Below are positions 26,000 to 34,579 of a DNA stretch of 37,544 bases, piece by piece. This DNA is from JAVKSM01 sp039583705 (GTDB lineage: Bacteria; Actinomycetota; Actinomycetes; Mycobacteriales; Pseudonocardiaceae). Both the position numbers and the translations under genes were made by a program. The notes under the pieces were generated by a model. That model made no database searches, was not told the DNA's origin, and was given only the letters and a program-made list of their open reading frames with translations. Location of the stretch: NCBI GenBank assembly GCA_039583705.1, contig JAVKSM010000013.1, positions 1 through 37,544 on the forward strand, written 5' to 3'. Position 1 is the stretch's first letter, and every line of letters begins with the position of its first letter.

Positions 26000-28744
26000 T
26001 CATGCGACACCCACGGCCACGACGCCGCGGCGCAGTGCCCGCACCGCTGCGCTCGCGGCGTCGCCGACCGGGGTCTGCTCCCCTTCGACGGCGCGGACCT
26101 GGTCGAGCAGGTCGATCACCTGACGACACCAGCGCACGAAGTCCCCTGCGGACAGGTCCGCACCGTTCTCCGCCGCGGCGGCGAGCACGGCGGCCAGCGT
26201 CTCGCCCCGGGCCCAGCGGTAGACCGGCCACGCGAAGCCGAGGTCCGGCTCCCGGGTGCGCTCCACGCGGTGCCGGCGCTCGTCGGACTCCAGCTCCGCC
26301 CACAGCCGCACCGTGGCGGCGAGCGTGTCCCGGATGAGACCGGGAACCCGCGGCAGCCCCGCGTCCTCACCGCGGGTCTCGTACACCAGCGCGGAGACCA
26401 CCGCTGCCAGCTCCGGCGGACCCAAGCTTTCCCACAGCCCGTGCCGCAGGCACTCCGCGGCCAGCAGGTCCGACTCGCTCCACAGCCGGGCAAGCCGGCG
26501 GCCGGCATCGGTCACCTCGTCGCCGCGTAGGTAGCCCCGCTCCACGAGCACCGCGCGGACCCGGTCGAACGCCCGTGCCAGGGAGTGCGTGGTCGCCCTG
26601 ACGCGCTGCTGGAGCTGCTCGGTCTCCCGCCGCAGCCGGTCGTGCCGCTCCGCCCACCGGACGTGTTCGTCGCGCCGCGGGCAGCCATGACATGGATGGG
26701 TCCGCAGCGAGCGGCGTAGCGCGGCCAACTCGGAGTCGCTGGAGTCCCTGGAGCCGTCGGCGCGCCCGGCGCGACCGGGAGCCTCGATCCCGAGGTTGCG
26801 CAGGCTGGTGGCCAGGTCGCGGCGCACCCGGGGCGTCCGATGGTCGACCCGCCGAGGCAGCCGCATCCGACCCAGGGCCCGCACCGGCGTGGTGAAGTCC
26901 GCTACCGACAGCCGACCCGCCCAGCGGCCCTCGGTGAGCACCAGGGGCCGCGGGCCGGTGTCCGGGTCGAGGCCGGGGTCCAGGACGACCGCCAGGCCGG
27001 AGCGCCGCCCGGACGGCACGGCGATCACGTCACCTGGCTTGAGCGACTCCAGTGAGGCGGCCGCCTCCGCCCGACGGCTGGCGGCACCCTCGCGGGTCAG
27101 CCTGCGCTCCCACTCGCTGATCCGCCGGCGCAGGTCCAGGTACTCGGCGAAGTCACCGCGCCCGCACGTCATCGACTCGGCATAGCCCGCGAGGGCCTCG
27201 GTGTCGCGCTCGATCCGCCGCGAGAGGCCGACCACCGAACGGTCGGCCTGGAACTGCGCGAAGGACCGCTCGAGCAGCTCGGTGGCTGCCGCCGCGCCGA
27301 GCCGGTCGACGAGGTTGACGGCCATGTTGTAGCCCGGACGGAACGACGAGTGCAGCGGGTAGGTCCGGGTGGAGGCGAGGCCGGCCACCTGCCGGGGGTC
27401 CACCCCGGGCCGCCAGACGACGACCGCGTGACCTTCGACGTCGATTCCCCGGCGGCCTGCCCGGCCGGTGAGCTGGGTGTACTCCCCCGGTGTCAGCTCG
27501 ACGTGCGACTCGCCGTTGAACTTGACCAGTTTGTCGAGCACGACGGTGCGGGCCGGCATGTTGATTCCCAGCGCGAGGGTCTCGGTGGCGAAGACGGCCT
27601 TGACGTACCCGCGGACGAAGAGCTCCTCGACGGTCTCCTTGAACGCTGGCAGCAACCCTGCGTGGTGCGCCGCGACGCCGCGTTCCAGCGCCTCCCGCCA
27701 CTCCCAGTAGCCCAGCACGCCGAGGTCGGGCTCCGGCAGCTCCCCGGTGTGCCCGTCGACCACCCGGCGGATCTCCTCGACCTCCTCTGAGGTGGTCAGG
27801 CGAAGGCCTGAGCGGACGCACTGCGCCGCGGCCGCGTCAGCGCCGGCCCGGCTGAATATGAAGCTGATGGCCGGCAGCAACCCGGCCCGGTCCAGTTGCT
27901 CGACCACCTCCACACGCGACGGCGGACGCCAGCGGGGGACCCGTGTGGCCGGCTGCCCGTTGCGGCGCTCGCCGTGGGCCACCGGGCCCGGCGGCTGGCG
28001 GCGCTCCAGGTCCCGCACCTGGCGCAGTAGCCGTGGGTCGACGGAGAGAGTGCCGTCGGCGTCCTCGCCGGCGAACAGGTCGAACAGCCGGGTGCCGACC
28101 ATGACGTGCTGCCACAGCGGGACCGGGCGGTACTCGTCGACGACCACGGCGGTGTCACCGCGCACCTCGACCAGCCAGTCGCCGAACTCCTCGGCGTTGC
28201 TCACGGTCGCCGACAGGCTCACCAGCCGGACAGGCTCCGGCAGGTGCAGGATCACCTCCTCCCACACCCCTCCGCGGAAGCGGTCGGCGAGGTAGTGCAC
28301 CTCGTCCATCACCACGTGGCCAAGGCCGTGCAGCGTGGCGGACTGCGCGTAGAGCATGTTGCGCAGCACCTCGGTGGTCATCACCACGACGGGAGCGGAG
28401 CCGTTGACGCTGGTGTCGCCGGTGAGCAGGCCGACAGTCCGTGCCCCGTATCGGGCGGCGAGGTCAGCGTACTTCTGGTTGGACAACGCCTTGATCGGCG
28501 TCGTGTAGAAGCACTTGCGGCCCTGCGCCAGCGACAGGTGGACCGCGAACTCCCCCACGACCGTCTTCCCGGCGCCGGTGGGAGCGCAGACCAGGACGCC
28601 GTGCCCGTCCTCGAGAGCCTCACAGGCCCGGCGTTGGAACTCGTCGAGCTCGAAGCTCAACGCGGCGCCGAACTCGGACAGTCGGGGATGGCCGCTGCGG
28701 CGGCGGGAGGCGGCGTACGCCTCGGCTGGTGGGCGACCGGCCAC
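26000..28744 (-). CDS. helY: DEAD/DEAH-box helicase, Ski2/Mtr4-like
   Basis: 914 residues. Helicase core: Walker A APTGAGKT (54-61), motif II MDEVHYL, motif III LSATVSN, and the second RecA-like domain with NMPARTVVLDKLVKFNGE and QLTGRAGRRGIDVEGHAVVV. An rRNA-processing arch/KOW-like insertion (GDVIAVPSGRRSGLAVVL) and a C-terminal DSHCT domain (SESDLLAAECLRHGLWESL ... DLSAGDFVRWCRQVIDLLDQ) complete the Mtr4/Ski2 plan. A Cys/His pair (HPCHGCPRRDEH) near residue 685 is usual in actinobacterial HelY. It acts as an RNA/DNA helicase. It is the last gene of the minus-strand array after tatC; 72 nt separate them. GTG 28744 has a GGAG very close ahead. Confidence 0.93.
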   Translation of the reverse strand: MAGRPPAEAYAASRRRSGHPRLSEFGAALSFELDEFQRRACEALEDGHGVLVCAPTGAGKTVVGEFAVHLSLAQGRKCFYTTPIKALSNQKYADLAARYGARTVGLLTGDTSVNGSAPVVVMTTEVLRNMLYAQSATLHGLGHVVMDEVHYLADRFRGGVWEEVILHLPEPVRLVSLSATVSNAEEFGDWLVEVRGDTAVVVDEYRPVPLWQHVMVGTRLFDLFAGEDADGTLSVDPRLLRQVRDLERRQPPGPVAHGERRNGQPATRVPRWRPPSRVEVVEQLDRAGLLPAISFIFSRAGADAAAAQCVRSGLRLTTSEEVEEIRRVVDGHTGELPEPDLGVLGYWEWREALERGVAAHHAGLLPAFKETVEELFVRGYVKAVFATETLALGINMPARTVVLDKLVKFNGESHVELTPGEYTQLTGRAGRRGIDVEGHAVVVWRPGVDPRQVAGLASTRTYPLHSSFRPGYNMAVNLVDRLGAAAATELLERSFAQFQADRSVVGLSRRIERDTEALAGYAESMTCGRGDFAEYLDLRRRISEWERRLTREGAASRRAEAAASLESLKPGDVIAVPSGRRSGLAVVLDPGLDPDTGPRPLVLTEGRWAGRLSVADFTTPVRALGRMRLPRRVDHRTPRVRRDLATSLRNLGIEAPGRAGRADGSRDSSDSELAALRRSLRTHPCHGCPRRDEHVRWAERHDRLRRETEQLQQRVRATTHSLARAFDRVRAVLVERGYLRGDEVTDAGRRLARLWSESDLLAAECLRHGLWESLGPPELAAVVSALVYETRGEDAGLPRVPGLIRDTLAATVRLWAELESDERRHRVERTREPDLGFAWPVYRWARGETLAAVLAAAAENGADLSAGDFVRWCRQVIDLLDQVRAVEGEQTPVGDAASAAVRALRRGVVAVGVA

Positions 28745-28816
28745 TGCTCCAGGCTGTCACACCGCGCCGGCCGGCACGGCGTGAGCGCGGTCAGCGTGGT
28801 GCTGCTGACCGCGAGC

Positions 28817-29752
28817 TCAGGTGGCTTCGTCGTAGCCGGTCGTCGATGCCTGTGGCGGGGGGCTCGGCGCAACCGGCTCGATCCGGTCGTCCAGCGGCGA
28901 GCGCTGGTCGGGATCGAGGCCGGCCCAGCCTTCCTCGACCCGGCGCCGCTCCACCCGCCGGTCGTGCAGCCTGGCGATCTGGACGGCGAGCTCGAAGAGG
29001 ACGGTCAGCGCTCCGGCGAGGGCCAGCATCGAGATCGGGTCCTGTCCGGGTGTCGCGACCGCGGCGAAGACGAACAACCCGAAGATCAGGCCACGACGCC
29101 AGGCCTTGAGCTTGGCGTAGGGCAGGATGCCGGCGCGGTTGAGCATGACGAGCAGCAAGGGCAGCTCGAAGCTCACGCCGAAGATCACCAACAGCGCGAT
29201 GACCAAGCTGAAGTAGTCCGACCCGTTCAACGCCGTGACCTGGACATTGTTGGCCACGGTCAGCAGGAAGCCGAGCGCCTTGGCCACGACGAAGTAGGCC
29301 AGCACCGCGCCGGAGGCGAACAGCGTCACCGCTGCGCTGACGAACGTCAGGGCGAACCGGCGCTCCTTGACGTACAGGCCGGGGGTGATGAAGGCCCAGA
29401 GCTGGTAGAGCCACACCGGGCTGGCGAGCAGCACGCCCGCCGTGGCGCCCACCTTGAGGCGCAGCATGATCTGGTCGAAGGGCCTGGTACCGAGCAGGCG
29501 GCAGCCGTGGTTGGAGCCGATGTTCGCCCGTGAGCTGTCGGGCAGCGAGCAGTACGGGCCGGTGAGGATCTCGCCGAGGCTGCGTACGCCGAAGACGCTG
29601 TGCTCGAACCACACGTATCCCAGCACCGTGCCGATCACGACGGCGATCATTGCGACGGCGAGTCGGCGCCGCAGCTCGTAGAGGTGCTCGATGAGCGTCA
29701 TGGTGCCGTCGGGGTTGACCCGGCGACGGCGTCCCAGCGGGGCGCGGGCCAT
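28817..29752 (-). CDS. tatC: Twin-arginine translocase subunit TatC
   Basis: 311 residues with six membrane helices. Family motifs are MTLIEHLYELRRRL at the start (signal-peptide recognition), PVWLYQLWAFITPGL, YFSLVIALLVIFGVSFELPLLL and FAAVATPGQDPISM. TatC with TatA moves folded proteins with RR signal peptides across the membrane. The charged C-terminal tail (~40 residues, Pro-rich) is cytoplasmic. The start codon is 6 nt after the tatA stop, so the genes are co-transcribed; no strong ribosome site is seen. Confidence 0.96.
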   Translation of the reverse strand: MARAPLGRRRRVNPDGTMTLIEHLYELRRRLAVAMIAVVIGTVLGYVWFEHSVFGVRSLGEILTGPYCSLPDSSRANIGSNHGCRLLGTRPFDQIMLRLKVGATAGVLLASPVWLYQLWAFITPGLYVKERRFALTFVSAAVTLFASGAVLAYFVVAKALGFLLTVANNVQVTALNGSDYFSLVIALLVIFGVSFELPLLLVMLNRAGILPYAKLKAWRRGLIFGLFVFAAVATPGQDPISMLALAGALTVLFELAVQIARLHDRRVERRRVEEGWAGLDPDQRSPLDDRIEPVAPSPPPQASTTGYDEAT

Positions 29753-29758
29753 GTCGGA

Positions 29759-30046
29759 TCAGCTGGCGCGGGTGTCGCTGCGCCCGGACGGCTGCTGCGG
29801 CTGGCCGGCCTCGGGTGTGGCGGGTGGCAAGAGCTGGGCCGGTTGTACCGGTTGTACCGGTTGTGCCGATTGCGGCTGGGCACCGGGGGCGGCGTCGTGA
29901 TCGTCTCGCAGGCCCTTGGTCTCGGCCTTGAAGATGCGCAGCGACTTGCCGATCCCGCGGGCTGCGTCCGGTAACCGCTTCGACCCGAAGAGGATGATCA
30001 GAGCGAGGATGATGATCGCCCAGTGCCAGGGTGCCAGTGCGCCCAT
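29759..30046 (-). CDS. tatA: Twin-arginine translocase subunit TatA
   Basis: 95 residues. One membrane helix (HWAIIILALIILF) is followed by the FGSKRLPDAARGIGKSLRIFK amphipathic helix, split here as FGSKRLPDAARG and IGKSLRIFK, and a Gln/Pro-rich tail with a QPVQPVQPAQ repeat. TatA oligomers form the passage for folded proteins. ATG 30046 was chosen because it begins the canonical GALAPWHW N-terminus and has GGGAG 3-4 nt ahead. The Val-Gln-Pro repeat is made of near-identical 9-base units (29838-29866 on the plus strand). Confidence 0.95.
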   Translation of the reverse strand: MGALAPWHWAIIILALIILFGSKRLPDAARGIGKSLRIFKAETKGLRDDHDAAPGAQPQSAQPVQPVQPAQLLPPATPEAGQPQQPSGRSDTRAS

Positions 30047-30080
30047 GTTCGTTCTCCCGTCTGCCTTGCTCCGACGGATA

Positions 30081-30284
30081 CTACGCGCGGCGGCGCGCTC
30101 GTTCGGGTGCCAGCGCGACGACGCGCATCCGAAGCGCGGCGATCTCCGCACGTCGGCCATGCGGTTCTCGAAGGGTTTCGATCCCGGAGCGCAACCGGTT
30201 CACCGGACCGATCAGCCGCAGCAGCGCGAGCACCAGGAGCACGACACCAACGATGCCGGTGACAATACTCGGAAGGTAGCCCAC
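30081..30284 (-). CDS. Small one-TM membrane protein between pafC and tatA
   Basis: 67 residues from GTG 30284. One hydrophobic helix at the N-terminus (YLPSIVTGIVGVVLLVLALL) is followed by a basic cytoplasmic segment (NRLRSGIETLREPHGRRAEI and an Arg-rich end). I do not recognise a named family. Support for a real gene: same strand, gaps of only 18 nt to pafC and 34 nt to tatA, membrane-protein composition unlike the shadow frames, and an AAGG about 9 nt before the start. It may be a Tat accessory or an unrelated passenger. Confidence 0.6.
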   Translation of the reverse strand: MGYLPSIVTGIVGVVLLVLALLRLIGPVNRLRSGIETLREPHGRRAEIAALRMRVVALAPERARRRA

Positions 30285-30302
30285 AGCGAAGAGCCTTCGG
30301 TA

Positions 30303-31274
30303 TCAGATTGACGTTGAGTGACGAGCAAGGTTCCTCTCGAGGGCCAGCCGGGCATGATCGGCCACTGCAGCCACGAGGGACGGCGGGGCCAGCACCCGAG
30401 CGTCACCACCGAGCCCGAGCAGCAGCCGGACCATCCATGCCTGGTCGGCATAGCGCATCCGTACCTCGGCGGCGCCGTCGGACCGCTCGGTCTCCGCCTC
30501 GACAGGGTAGTACTCGGCCACCCACCGGGCCTGCGCCGCGAGCTCCAGCACGGCAACCTCCTGACCCGGCGCGGCGCGGAACAGTCCTTCGGAGACGTCA
30601 GCCGGCTCGGCGTGCGGCGGCGGGACCGCCGGCTCGTCGAGCACCTCGAAGCGCTCGACGCGGTCGAGCCGGAACAGCCGCACGCCCTCAGCCTGCCGGC
30701 ACCACGCCTCCAGGTAACCGTGACCCGCGACGACCAGCAGCCGCATCGGGTCGACCACGCGCTGGCCCACCGCGTCCCGGGAGGCTGAGTAGTAGACGAT
30801 CCGGACCGCCTGACGCGCCTCCAGCGCCTCGCGCATCGCCGCGGTTCTCGTCTCCTCCCGCTCGGACAGCCCCGCCGCGACGTCGACCTGTCCGACCGCA
30901 CCCGCCGCCGCTTCGATCTTCGCCAGGGCGCGGCGGGCGGCCCCCGCATCGAGGTGCCCGGGAGCCTCGGCGAGCGCCAGCAGGGCCACCGCGAGCGCGC
31001 TTCCCTCAGCCGTGGTGAGGCGCAGCGGCCGGCGCATCCCGGCATCGAAGGTCACGGTCACGCTGTCGCCGTCGAAGGAGAGGTCGACGAGGTCGCCTGG
31101 ACCGTAGCCCGGCAGGCCGCACATCCACAGCAGCTCGAGGTCGCGGCGCAGCTGAACCTCGCTGACGCCGAAGGCGGCCGCGGCCTCGGAGACCGACACC
31201 CCTGGCCGGGCCAGCAGGTAGGGCACCAGCGACAGCAACCGCGGCAGGCGCTGCGCGACCCGCGCCGGTGTCAT
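30303..31274 (-). CDS. pafC: WYL-domain regulator PafC
   Basis: 323 residues. N-terminal HTH (~20-60: PYLLARPGVSVSEAAAAFGVSEVQLRRDLELLWMCG), middle WYL domain (~140-230: VRIVYYSASRDAVGQRVVDP, then GHGYLEAWCRQAEGVRLFRLDRV) and a C-terminal WCX domain. With PafB it forms an activator that switches on the LexA-independent DNA damage response, including recA-type promoters, in mycobacteria. ATG 31274 overlaps the pafB stop (ATGA), so the two subunits are made together. Confidence 0.94.
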   Translation of the reverse strand: MTPARVAQRLPRLLSLVPYLLARPGVSVSEAAAAFGVSEVQLRRDLELLWMCGLPGYGPGDLVDLSFDGDSVTVTFDAGMRRPLRLTTAEGSALAVALLALAEAPGHLDAGAARRALAKIEAAAGAVGQVDVAAGLSEREETRTAAMREALEARQAVRIVYYSASRDAVGQRVVDPMRLLVVAGHGYLEAWCRQAEGVRLFRLDRVERFEVLDEPAVPPPHAEPADVSEGLFRAAPGQEVAVLELAAQARWVAEYYPVEAETERSDGAAEVRMRYADQAWMVRLLLGLGGDARVLAPPSLVAAVADHARLALERNLARHSTSI

Positions 31275-32278
31275 CCTGCCGCCTCCCCGATGGCGGGTGT
31301 CGCGGCGGCCGGCATCGCGACGCAGCCGCTCGCGACCGCTTCCCACCGCCGGAGCACCGCCGCCCGCAGCTCGGGCGGGCCCAGGACGACGACGTCCGGC
31401 CCGTGACCGGCGATCCAGCGCGCCGCAGACTCCAGGTGGACGACCTCCAGGTCAACGACGTCGCCGTCCGGCTGCCGCTCCCGTACGGTGGCCGCGCGGC
31501 GCAGTGCCTGCGCCCGACCGGCGGCGAGCCACAGTCGCGCGGTGCCGATGGCGACCGGTCGCCCCGCCGAGGTGCGCACGGTCGCGAGCAGGTCGACGCC
31601 CTCCGGGCGGCGCACCGCACCCCGCGGACCAACCGCGGTCACGTCCGGCCCGATGCGGGACAGTCGGAAGCACCGCACCGCGTCCCGGTCGCGGTCGTGG
31701 CCCACGAGGTACCAGCGCCCGCGCCACGACACGACTCCCCACGGCTCGACGTGCCGGCGCTGCGCGGCGTCCCCCGGATGCCGGCGGTGGGTGAAGGTCA
31801 CCGCATGGCCCTCGCGCACCGCGGCCAACAGTGGCCCGAACGCTGGCTCGGCCGCCCGTACCCGGGGCTGGACGTCGGCCTCGGCCTCGGCGTCGACCTC
31901 GACCCCGGCCGCCCGCAGCTTGAGCAACGCTCCCCGCGCGGCTCCCGCCAGCTCCGGCGAGTCCCACAGCCGGGAGGCCAGCGCCACCGCCGTCGCCTCG
32001 TCGGGCGCCAGCTCGATCTCGCCGAGCTCATAGTCCCGGCGGGCGATGCGGTAGCCGTCGGAGGTGTCGAACGTCGAGTTGCGGCCGGTCTCCAGTGGCA
32101 CGCCGAGCTCGCGCAGCTCGGCCTTGTCGCGCTCGAACATCCGGAAGAAGGCGTCGTCGGAGGCGGCGGCGGCGTAGCCGGGGACGGTCGTGCGGATCCG
32201 TTCGGCGGACAGGAACTGGCGGGTGGACAGCAGGCAGAGCACGAGGTTGACCAGACGCTCGGCGCGGGCCGTGGACAC
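31271..32278 (-). CDS. pafB: WYL-domain regulator PafB
   Basis: 335 residues from GTG 32278 (VSTARAERLVNLVLCLLSTRQFLSAERIR, the HTH region). The WYL domain is at about 145-215 (VTFTHRRHPGDAAQRRHVEPWGVVSWRGRWYLVG) and a WCX domain follows. It is the heterodimer partner of PafC. The upstream open frame to 32374 is antisense-like Arg/Ser sequence lying inside pafA and was discarded. TAGGCT stands 7 nt before GTG 32278, and its TAG is also the pafA stop codon, so pafB can have its own leaderless transcript within the operon. Confidence 0.94.
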   Translation of the reverse strand: MSTARAERLVNLVLCLLSTRQFLSAERIRTTVPGYAAAASDDAFFRMFERDKAELRELGVPLETGRNSTFDTSDGYRIARRDYELGEIELAPDEATAVALASRLWDSPELAGAARGALLKLRAAGVEVDAEAEADVQPRVRAAEPAFGPLLAAVREGHAVTFTHRRHPGDAAQRRHVEPWGVVSWRGRWYLVGHDRDRDAVRCFRLSRIGPDVTAVGPRGAVRRPEGVDLLATVRTSAGRPVAIGTARLWLAAGRAQALRRAATVRERQPDGDVVDLEVVHLESAARWIAGHGPDVVVLGPPELRAAVLRRWEAVASGCVAMPAAATPAIGEAAG

Positions 32279-32285
32279 GTCGGCC

Positions 32286-32291
32286 AGCCTA
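32286..32291 (-). promoter_or_regulatory. Leaderless-type -10 box of pafB, overlapping the pafA stop codon
   Basis: TAGGCT on the minus strand, 7 nt before GTG 32278; its first three bases are the pafA TAG. Uncoupling pafBC from pafA would allow separate control of DNA repair and pupylation. Confidence 0.5.
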
Positions 32292-33647
32292 GAGCGTGGT
32301 GATGAGCCGCTCGACGCGCTCGTCGACCGCGCGGAACGGGTCCTTGCACAGCACTGTCCGCTGCGCCTGGTCATTGAGCTTGAGGTGGACCCAGTCCACG
32401 GTGAAGTCGCGCCCCGCGGCCTGGGCCGCGGCGATGAAGTCGCCGCGAAGCTTGGCGCGGGTGGTCTGCGGCGGGGTGTCCTTCGCCGCCTCGATCTCCC
32501 CGTCGTCGGTGACGCGGTCGACCAGGCCCTTGCGCTGCAACAGGTCGAACAGGCCGCGGCCGCGGCGGATGTCGTGGTAAGCGAGGTCGAGCTGGGCCAC
32601 TCGGGGGCTCGACAGGTCGAGGTTGGCTCGGCTGCGGTACCGCTCCACCAGTCGGTGCTTGATGGCCCAGTCGATCTCCCGGTCGATGAGCGTGTGGTCC
32701 TGGCGTTCGACGGCGTCCAGTGCGCGGCCCCAGAGCTCGAGTACCCGCTCGGTGGTGCGGTCCGAGCCCCGGCGCGCGACGTGGTCGGCCGCGCGGGCGT
32801 GGTACTCCCGCTGGATCTCCAGCGCGCTGGCCTCCCGGCCGCCGGCGAGGCGCACCGGGCGCCGGCCGGTGAGGTCGTGGCTGATCTCCCGGATGGCGCG
32901 GATGGGATTGTCCAGCGTGAAGTCCCGGAGTTGCACGCCCTGCTCGACCATCTCGAGCACGAGCGTCGCGGTGCCGACCTTGAGCAGCGTGGTCACCTCG
33001 GACATGTTCGAGTCGCCCACGATGACGTGCAACCGGCGGTAGCGTTCGGCGTCGGCGTGCGGCTCGTCCCGGGTGTTGATGATTGGACGGGACCGGGTGG
33101 TGGCCGACGAGACACCTTCCCAGATGTGCTCGGCCCGCTGCGACAGGCAGTAGACCGCGCCCCGTGGGGTCTGCAGCACCTTCCCGGCCCCGCAGGTCAG
33201 TTGACGGGTGACGAGGAAGGGCAGCAGCACGTCCGCGATGCGGGAGAACTCGCCAGCCCGTCCCACCAGGTAGTTCTCGTGACAGCCGTAGGAGTTGCCG
33301 GCGGAGTCGGTGTTGTTCTTGAACAGGAAGATGTCGCCGCCGATGCCCTCGTCAGCCAAGCGCCGTTCGGCGTCCACGAGCAGGTCCTCGAGGATCCGCT
33401 CGCCTGCCTTGTCATGGGTGACGAGCTGCACCAGGTCGTCACACTCGGCCGTGGCGTACTCCGGATGCGAGCCGACGTCGAGGTAGAGCCGGGACCCGTT
33501 ACGCAGGAAGACGTTCGACGAGCGACCCCAGGACACGACCCGCCGGAACAGGTAGCGGGCAACCTCGTCAGGGGACAGACGACGCTGGCCGTGGAAGGTG
33601 CAGGTGACCCCGAACTCAGTCTCCACGCCGTAAATGCGTCGCTGCAT
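32289..33647 (-). CDS. pafA: Pup-protein ligase
   Basis: 452 residues, glutamine-synthetase-like fold. It joins the C-terminal glutamate of Pup to substrate lysines using ATP. Features: N-terminal RRIYGVETEFGVT with the metal/nucleotide Glu9, catalytic-base Asp57 in RLYLDVGSHPEYATAEC, FLFKNNTDSAGNSYGCHENY, and the PIINTRDEPHADAERYRRLH block. The C-terminal small domain (~385-452) reads DFTVDWVHLKLNDQAQRTV. ATG 33647 has TAGGGT 6 nt ahead and AGAGG directly against it, so it may be started leaderless. A pair of 15-bp repeats covers the promoter. Confidence 0.97.
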   Translation of the reverse strand: MQRRIYGVETEFGVTCTFHGQRRLSPDEVARYLFRRVVSWGRSSNVFLRNGSRLYLDVGSHPEYATAECDDLVQLVTHDKAGERILEDLLVDAERRLADEGIGGDIFLFKNNTDSAGNSYGCHENYLVGRAGEFSRIADVLLPFLVTRQLTCGAGKVLQTPRGAVYCLSQRAEHIWEGVSSATTRSRPIINTRDEPHADAERYRRLHVIVGDSNMSEVTTLLKVGTATLVLEMVEQGVQLRDFTLDNPIRAIREISHDLTGRRPVRLAGGREASALEIQREYHARAADHVARRGSDRTTERVLELWGRALDAVERQDHTLIDREIDWAIKHRLVERYRSRANLDLSSPRVAQLDLAYHDIRRGRGLFDLLQRKGLVDRVTDDGEIEAAKDTPPQTTRAKLRGDFIAAAQAAGRDFTVDWVHLKLNDQAQRTVLCKDPFRAVDERVERLITTL

Positions 33648-33653
33648 CCTCTC

Positions 33654-33659
33654 ACCCTA
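33654..33659 (-). promoter_or_regulatory. -10 box of pafA
   Basis: TAGGGT on the minus strand, 6 nt before ATG 33647. It overlaps the end of the promoter-proximal copy of the 15-bp repeat. Confidence 0.5.
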
Positions 33660-33703
33660 GTGTCCCGGAAGGACTTCGCCGCCGGACACTGGTGTCCCGG
33701 AAG
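33657..33703 (-). repeat. Paired 15-bp direct repeats and hairpin between prcA and pafA
   Basis: On the minus strand, CTTCCGGGACACCAG (33689-33703) and CTTCCGGGACACTAG (33657-33671) differ at one base and are 32 bp apart, three helical turns. The first begins directly after the prcA stop and is half of a hairpin (GGACAC/GTGTCC, plus strand 33684-33697). The second overlaps the pafA -10 box. The pattern suggests operator sites for a repressor, or an attenuating hairpin plus one operator. Confidence 0.6.
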
Positions 33704-34525
33704 CTACCCCGGGTGGGCGCCGGACGGCGGCCCGGCGGCCTCCCCGACGTCCCCAGGTGAACCGCCCTGCCCCACCGTCGGGTCCACGGCCCGGTCTCCG
33801 GGCAGCAGCGCGGCCAGCGCCGCTCCGGTGAACCGGCGGAAAGCTCGGCGCGGTCGGCTCCGGTCGAGTACGGCGACCTCCAGCGCCCCCACCCCGAGGC
33901 GGCTGCCCCCCGCGTTCCCGTTGCCCCCGTTGCCACCCGAGCCCGACGACCCCGAGGCAGGCATCTCCAGCGCCCGCACCGCCACGTCGATCGCCTGCCG
34001 CAGCTCCATGCCCGTCTCGAAGGACTCGCGCAGCGCCACGCTGATCGGCTCGGTATGGCCGCCCATGACGACGAAACGCGGCTCGTCGCTGATCGAACCG
34101 TCGTAGGTGATGCGGTAGAGCTGGTCACGCTCAGGGACCTCACCCACCTCGGCCACGCACAGCTCGACCTCGAACGGCTTCTGCTGCTCGGTGAATATCG
34201 CTCCGAGGGTCTGGGCGTAGGCGTTGGCCAGTGCCCGACCGGTGACGTCACGCCGGTCATAGGAGTAGCCCCGCAGGTCGGCGTGGCGGATGCCGGCCAC
34301 CCGCAGGTTCTCGAACTCGTTGTAGCGGCCCACAGCGGCGAACCCGATCCGGTCGTAGATCTCAGAGACCTTGTGCAGGGCCGTGGAGCGGTTCTCCGCC
34401 ACGAACAGCACACCGCCCAGGTAGGTGAGCACGACCACGCTGCGACCTCGCGCGATGCCCTTGCGAGCCAGCTCCGAACGGTCGCGCATGATCTGGTCGA
34501 CCGAGGCGTAGAACGGCATCGTCAC
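33704..34525 (-). CDS. prcA: 20S proteasome alpha subunit
   Basis: 273 residues from GTG 34525 (VTMPFYASVDQIMRDRSELA), which has AGGAG 8 nt ahead; ATG 34519 and ATG 34564 are alternatives. The gate and ring sequence is typical: RSELARKGIARGRSVVVLTY, NRSTALHKVSEIYDRIGF, GYSYDRRDVTGRALANAYAQ, RITYDGSISDEPRFVVMGG. PrcA rings cap the PrcB rings and dock the ATPase through the latter's C-terminal tail. A Gly/Asn/Ser-rich insert (SGSSGSGGNGGNGNAGGS) interrupts the fold before the last strand. It lies 54 nt after prcB. Confidence 0.96.
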   Translation of the reverse strand: MTMPFYASVDQIMRDRSELARKGIARGRSVVVLTYLGGVLFVAENRSTALHKVSEIYDRIGFAAVGRYNEFENLRVAGIRHADLRGYSYDRRDVTGRALANAYAQTLGAIFTEQQKPFEVELCVAEVGEVPERDQLYRITYDGSISDEPRFVVMGGHTEPISVALRESFETGMELRQAIDVAVRALEMPASGSSGSGGNGGNGNAGGSRLGVGALEVAVLDRSRPRRAFRRFTGAALAALLPGDRAVDPTVGQGGSPGDVGEAAGPPSGAHPG

Positions 34526-34579
34526 GAGGGGCGCTCCTGGGGTCGAGGGGGATCGGGGGTCCATGTGCGCGACGGCGGC

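Noticed and set aside
28106..29533. 475-codon plus-strand frame opposite tatC and helY
   Set aside because: Shadow of two well-recognised genes; no domain of its own.
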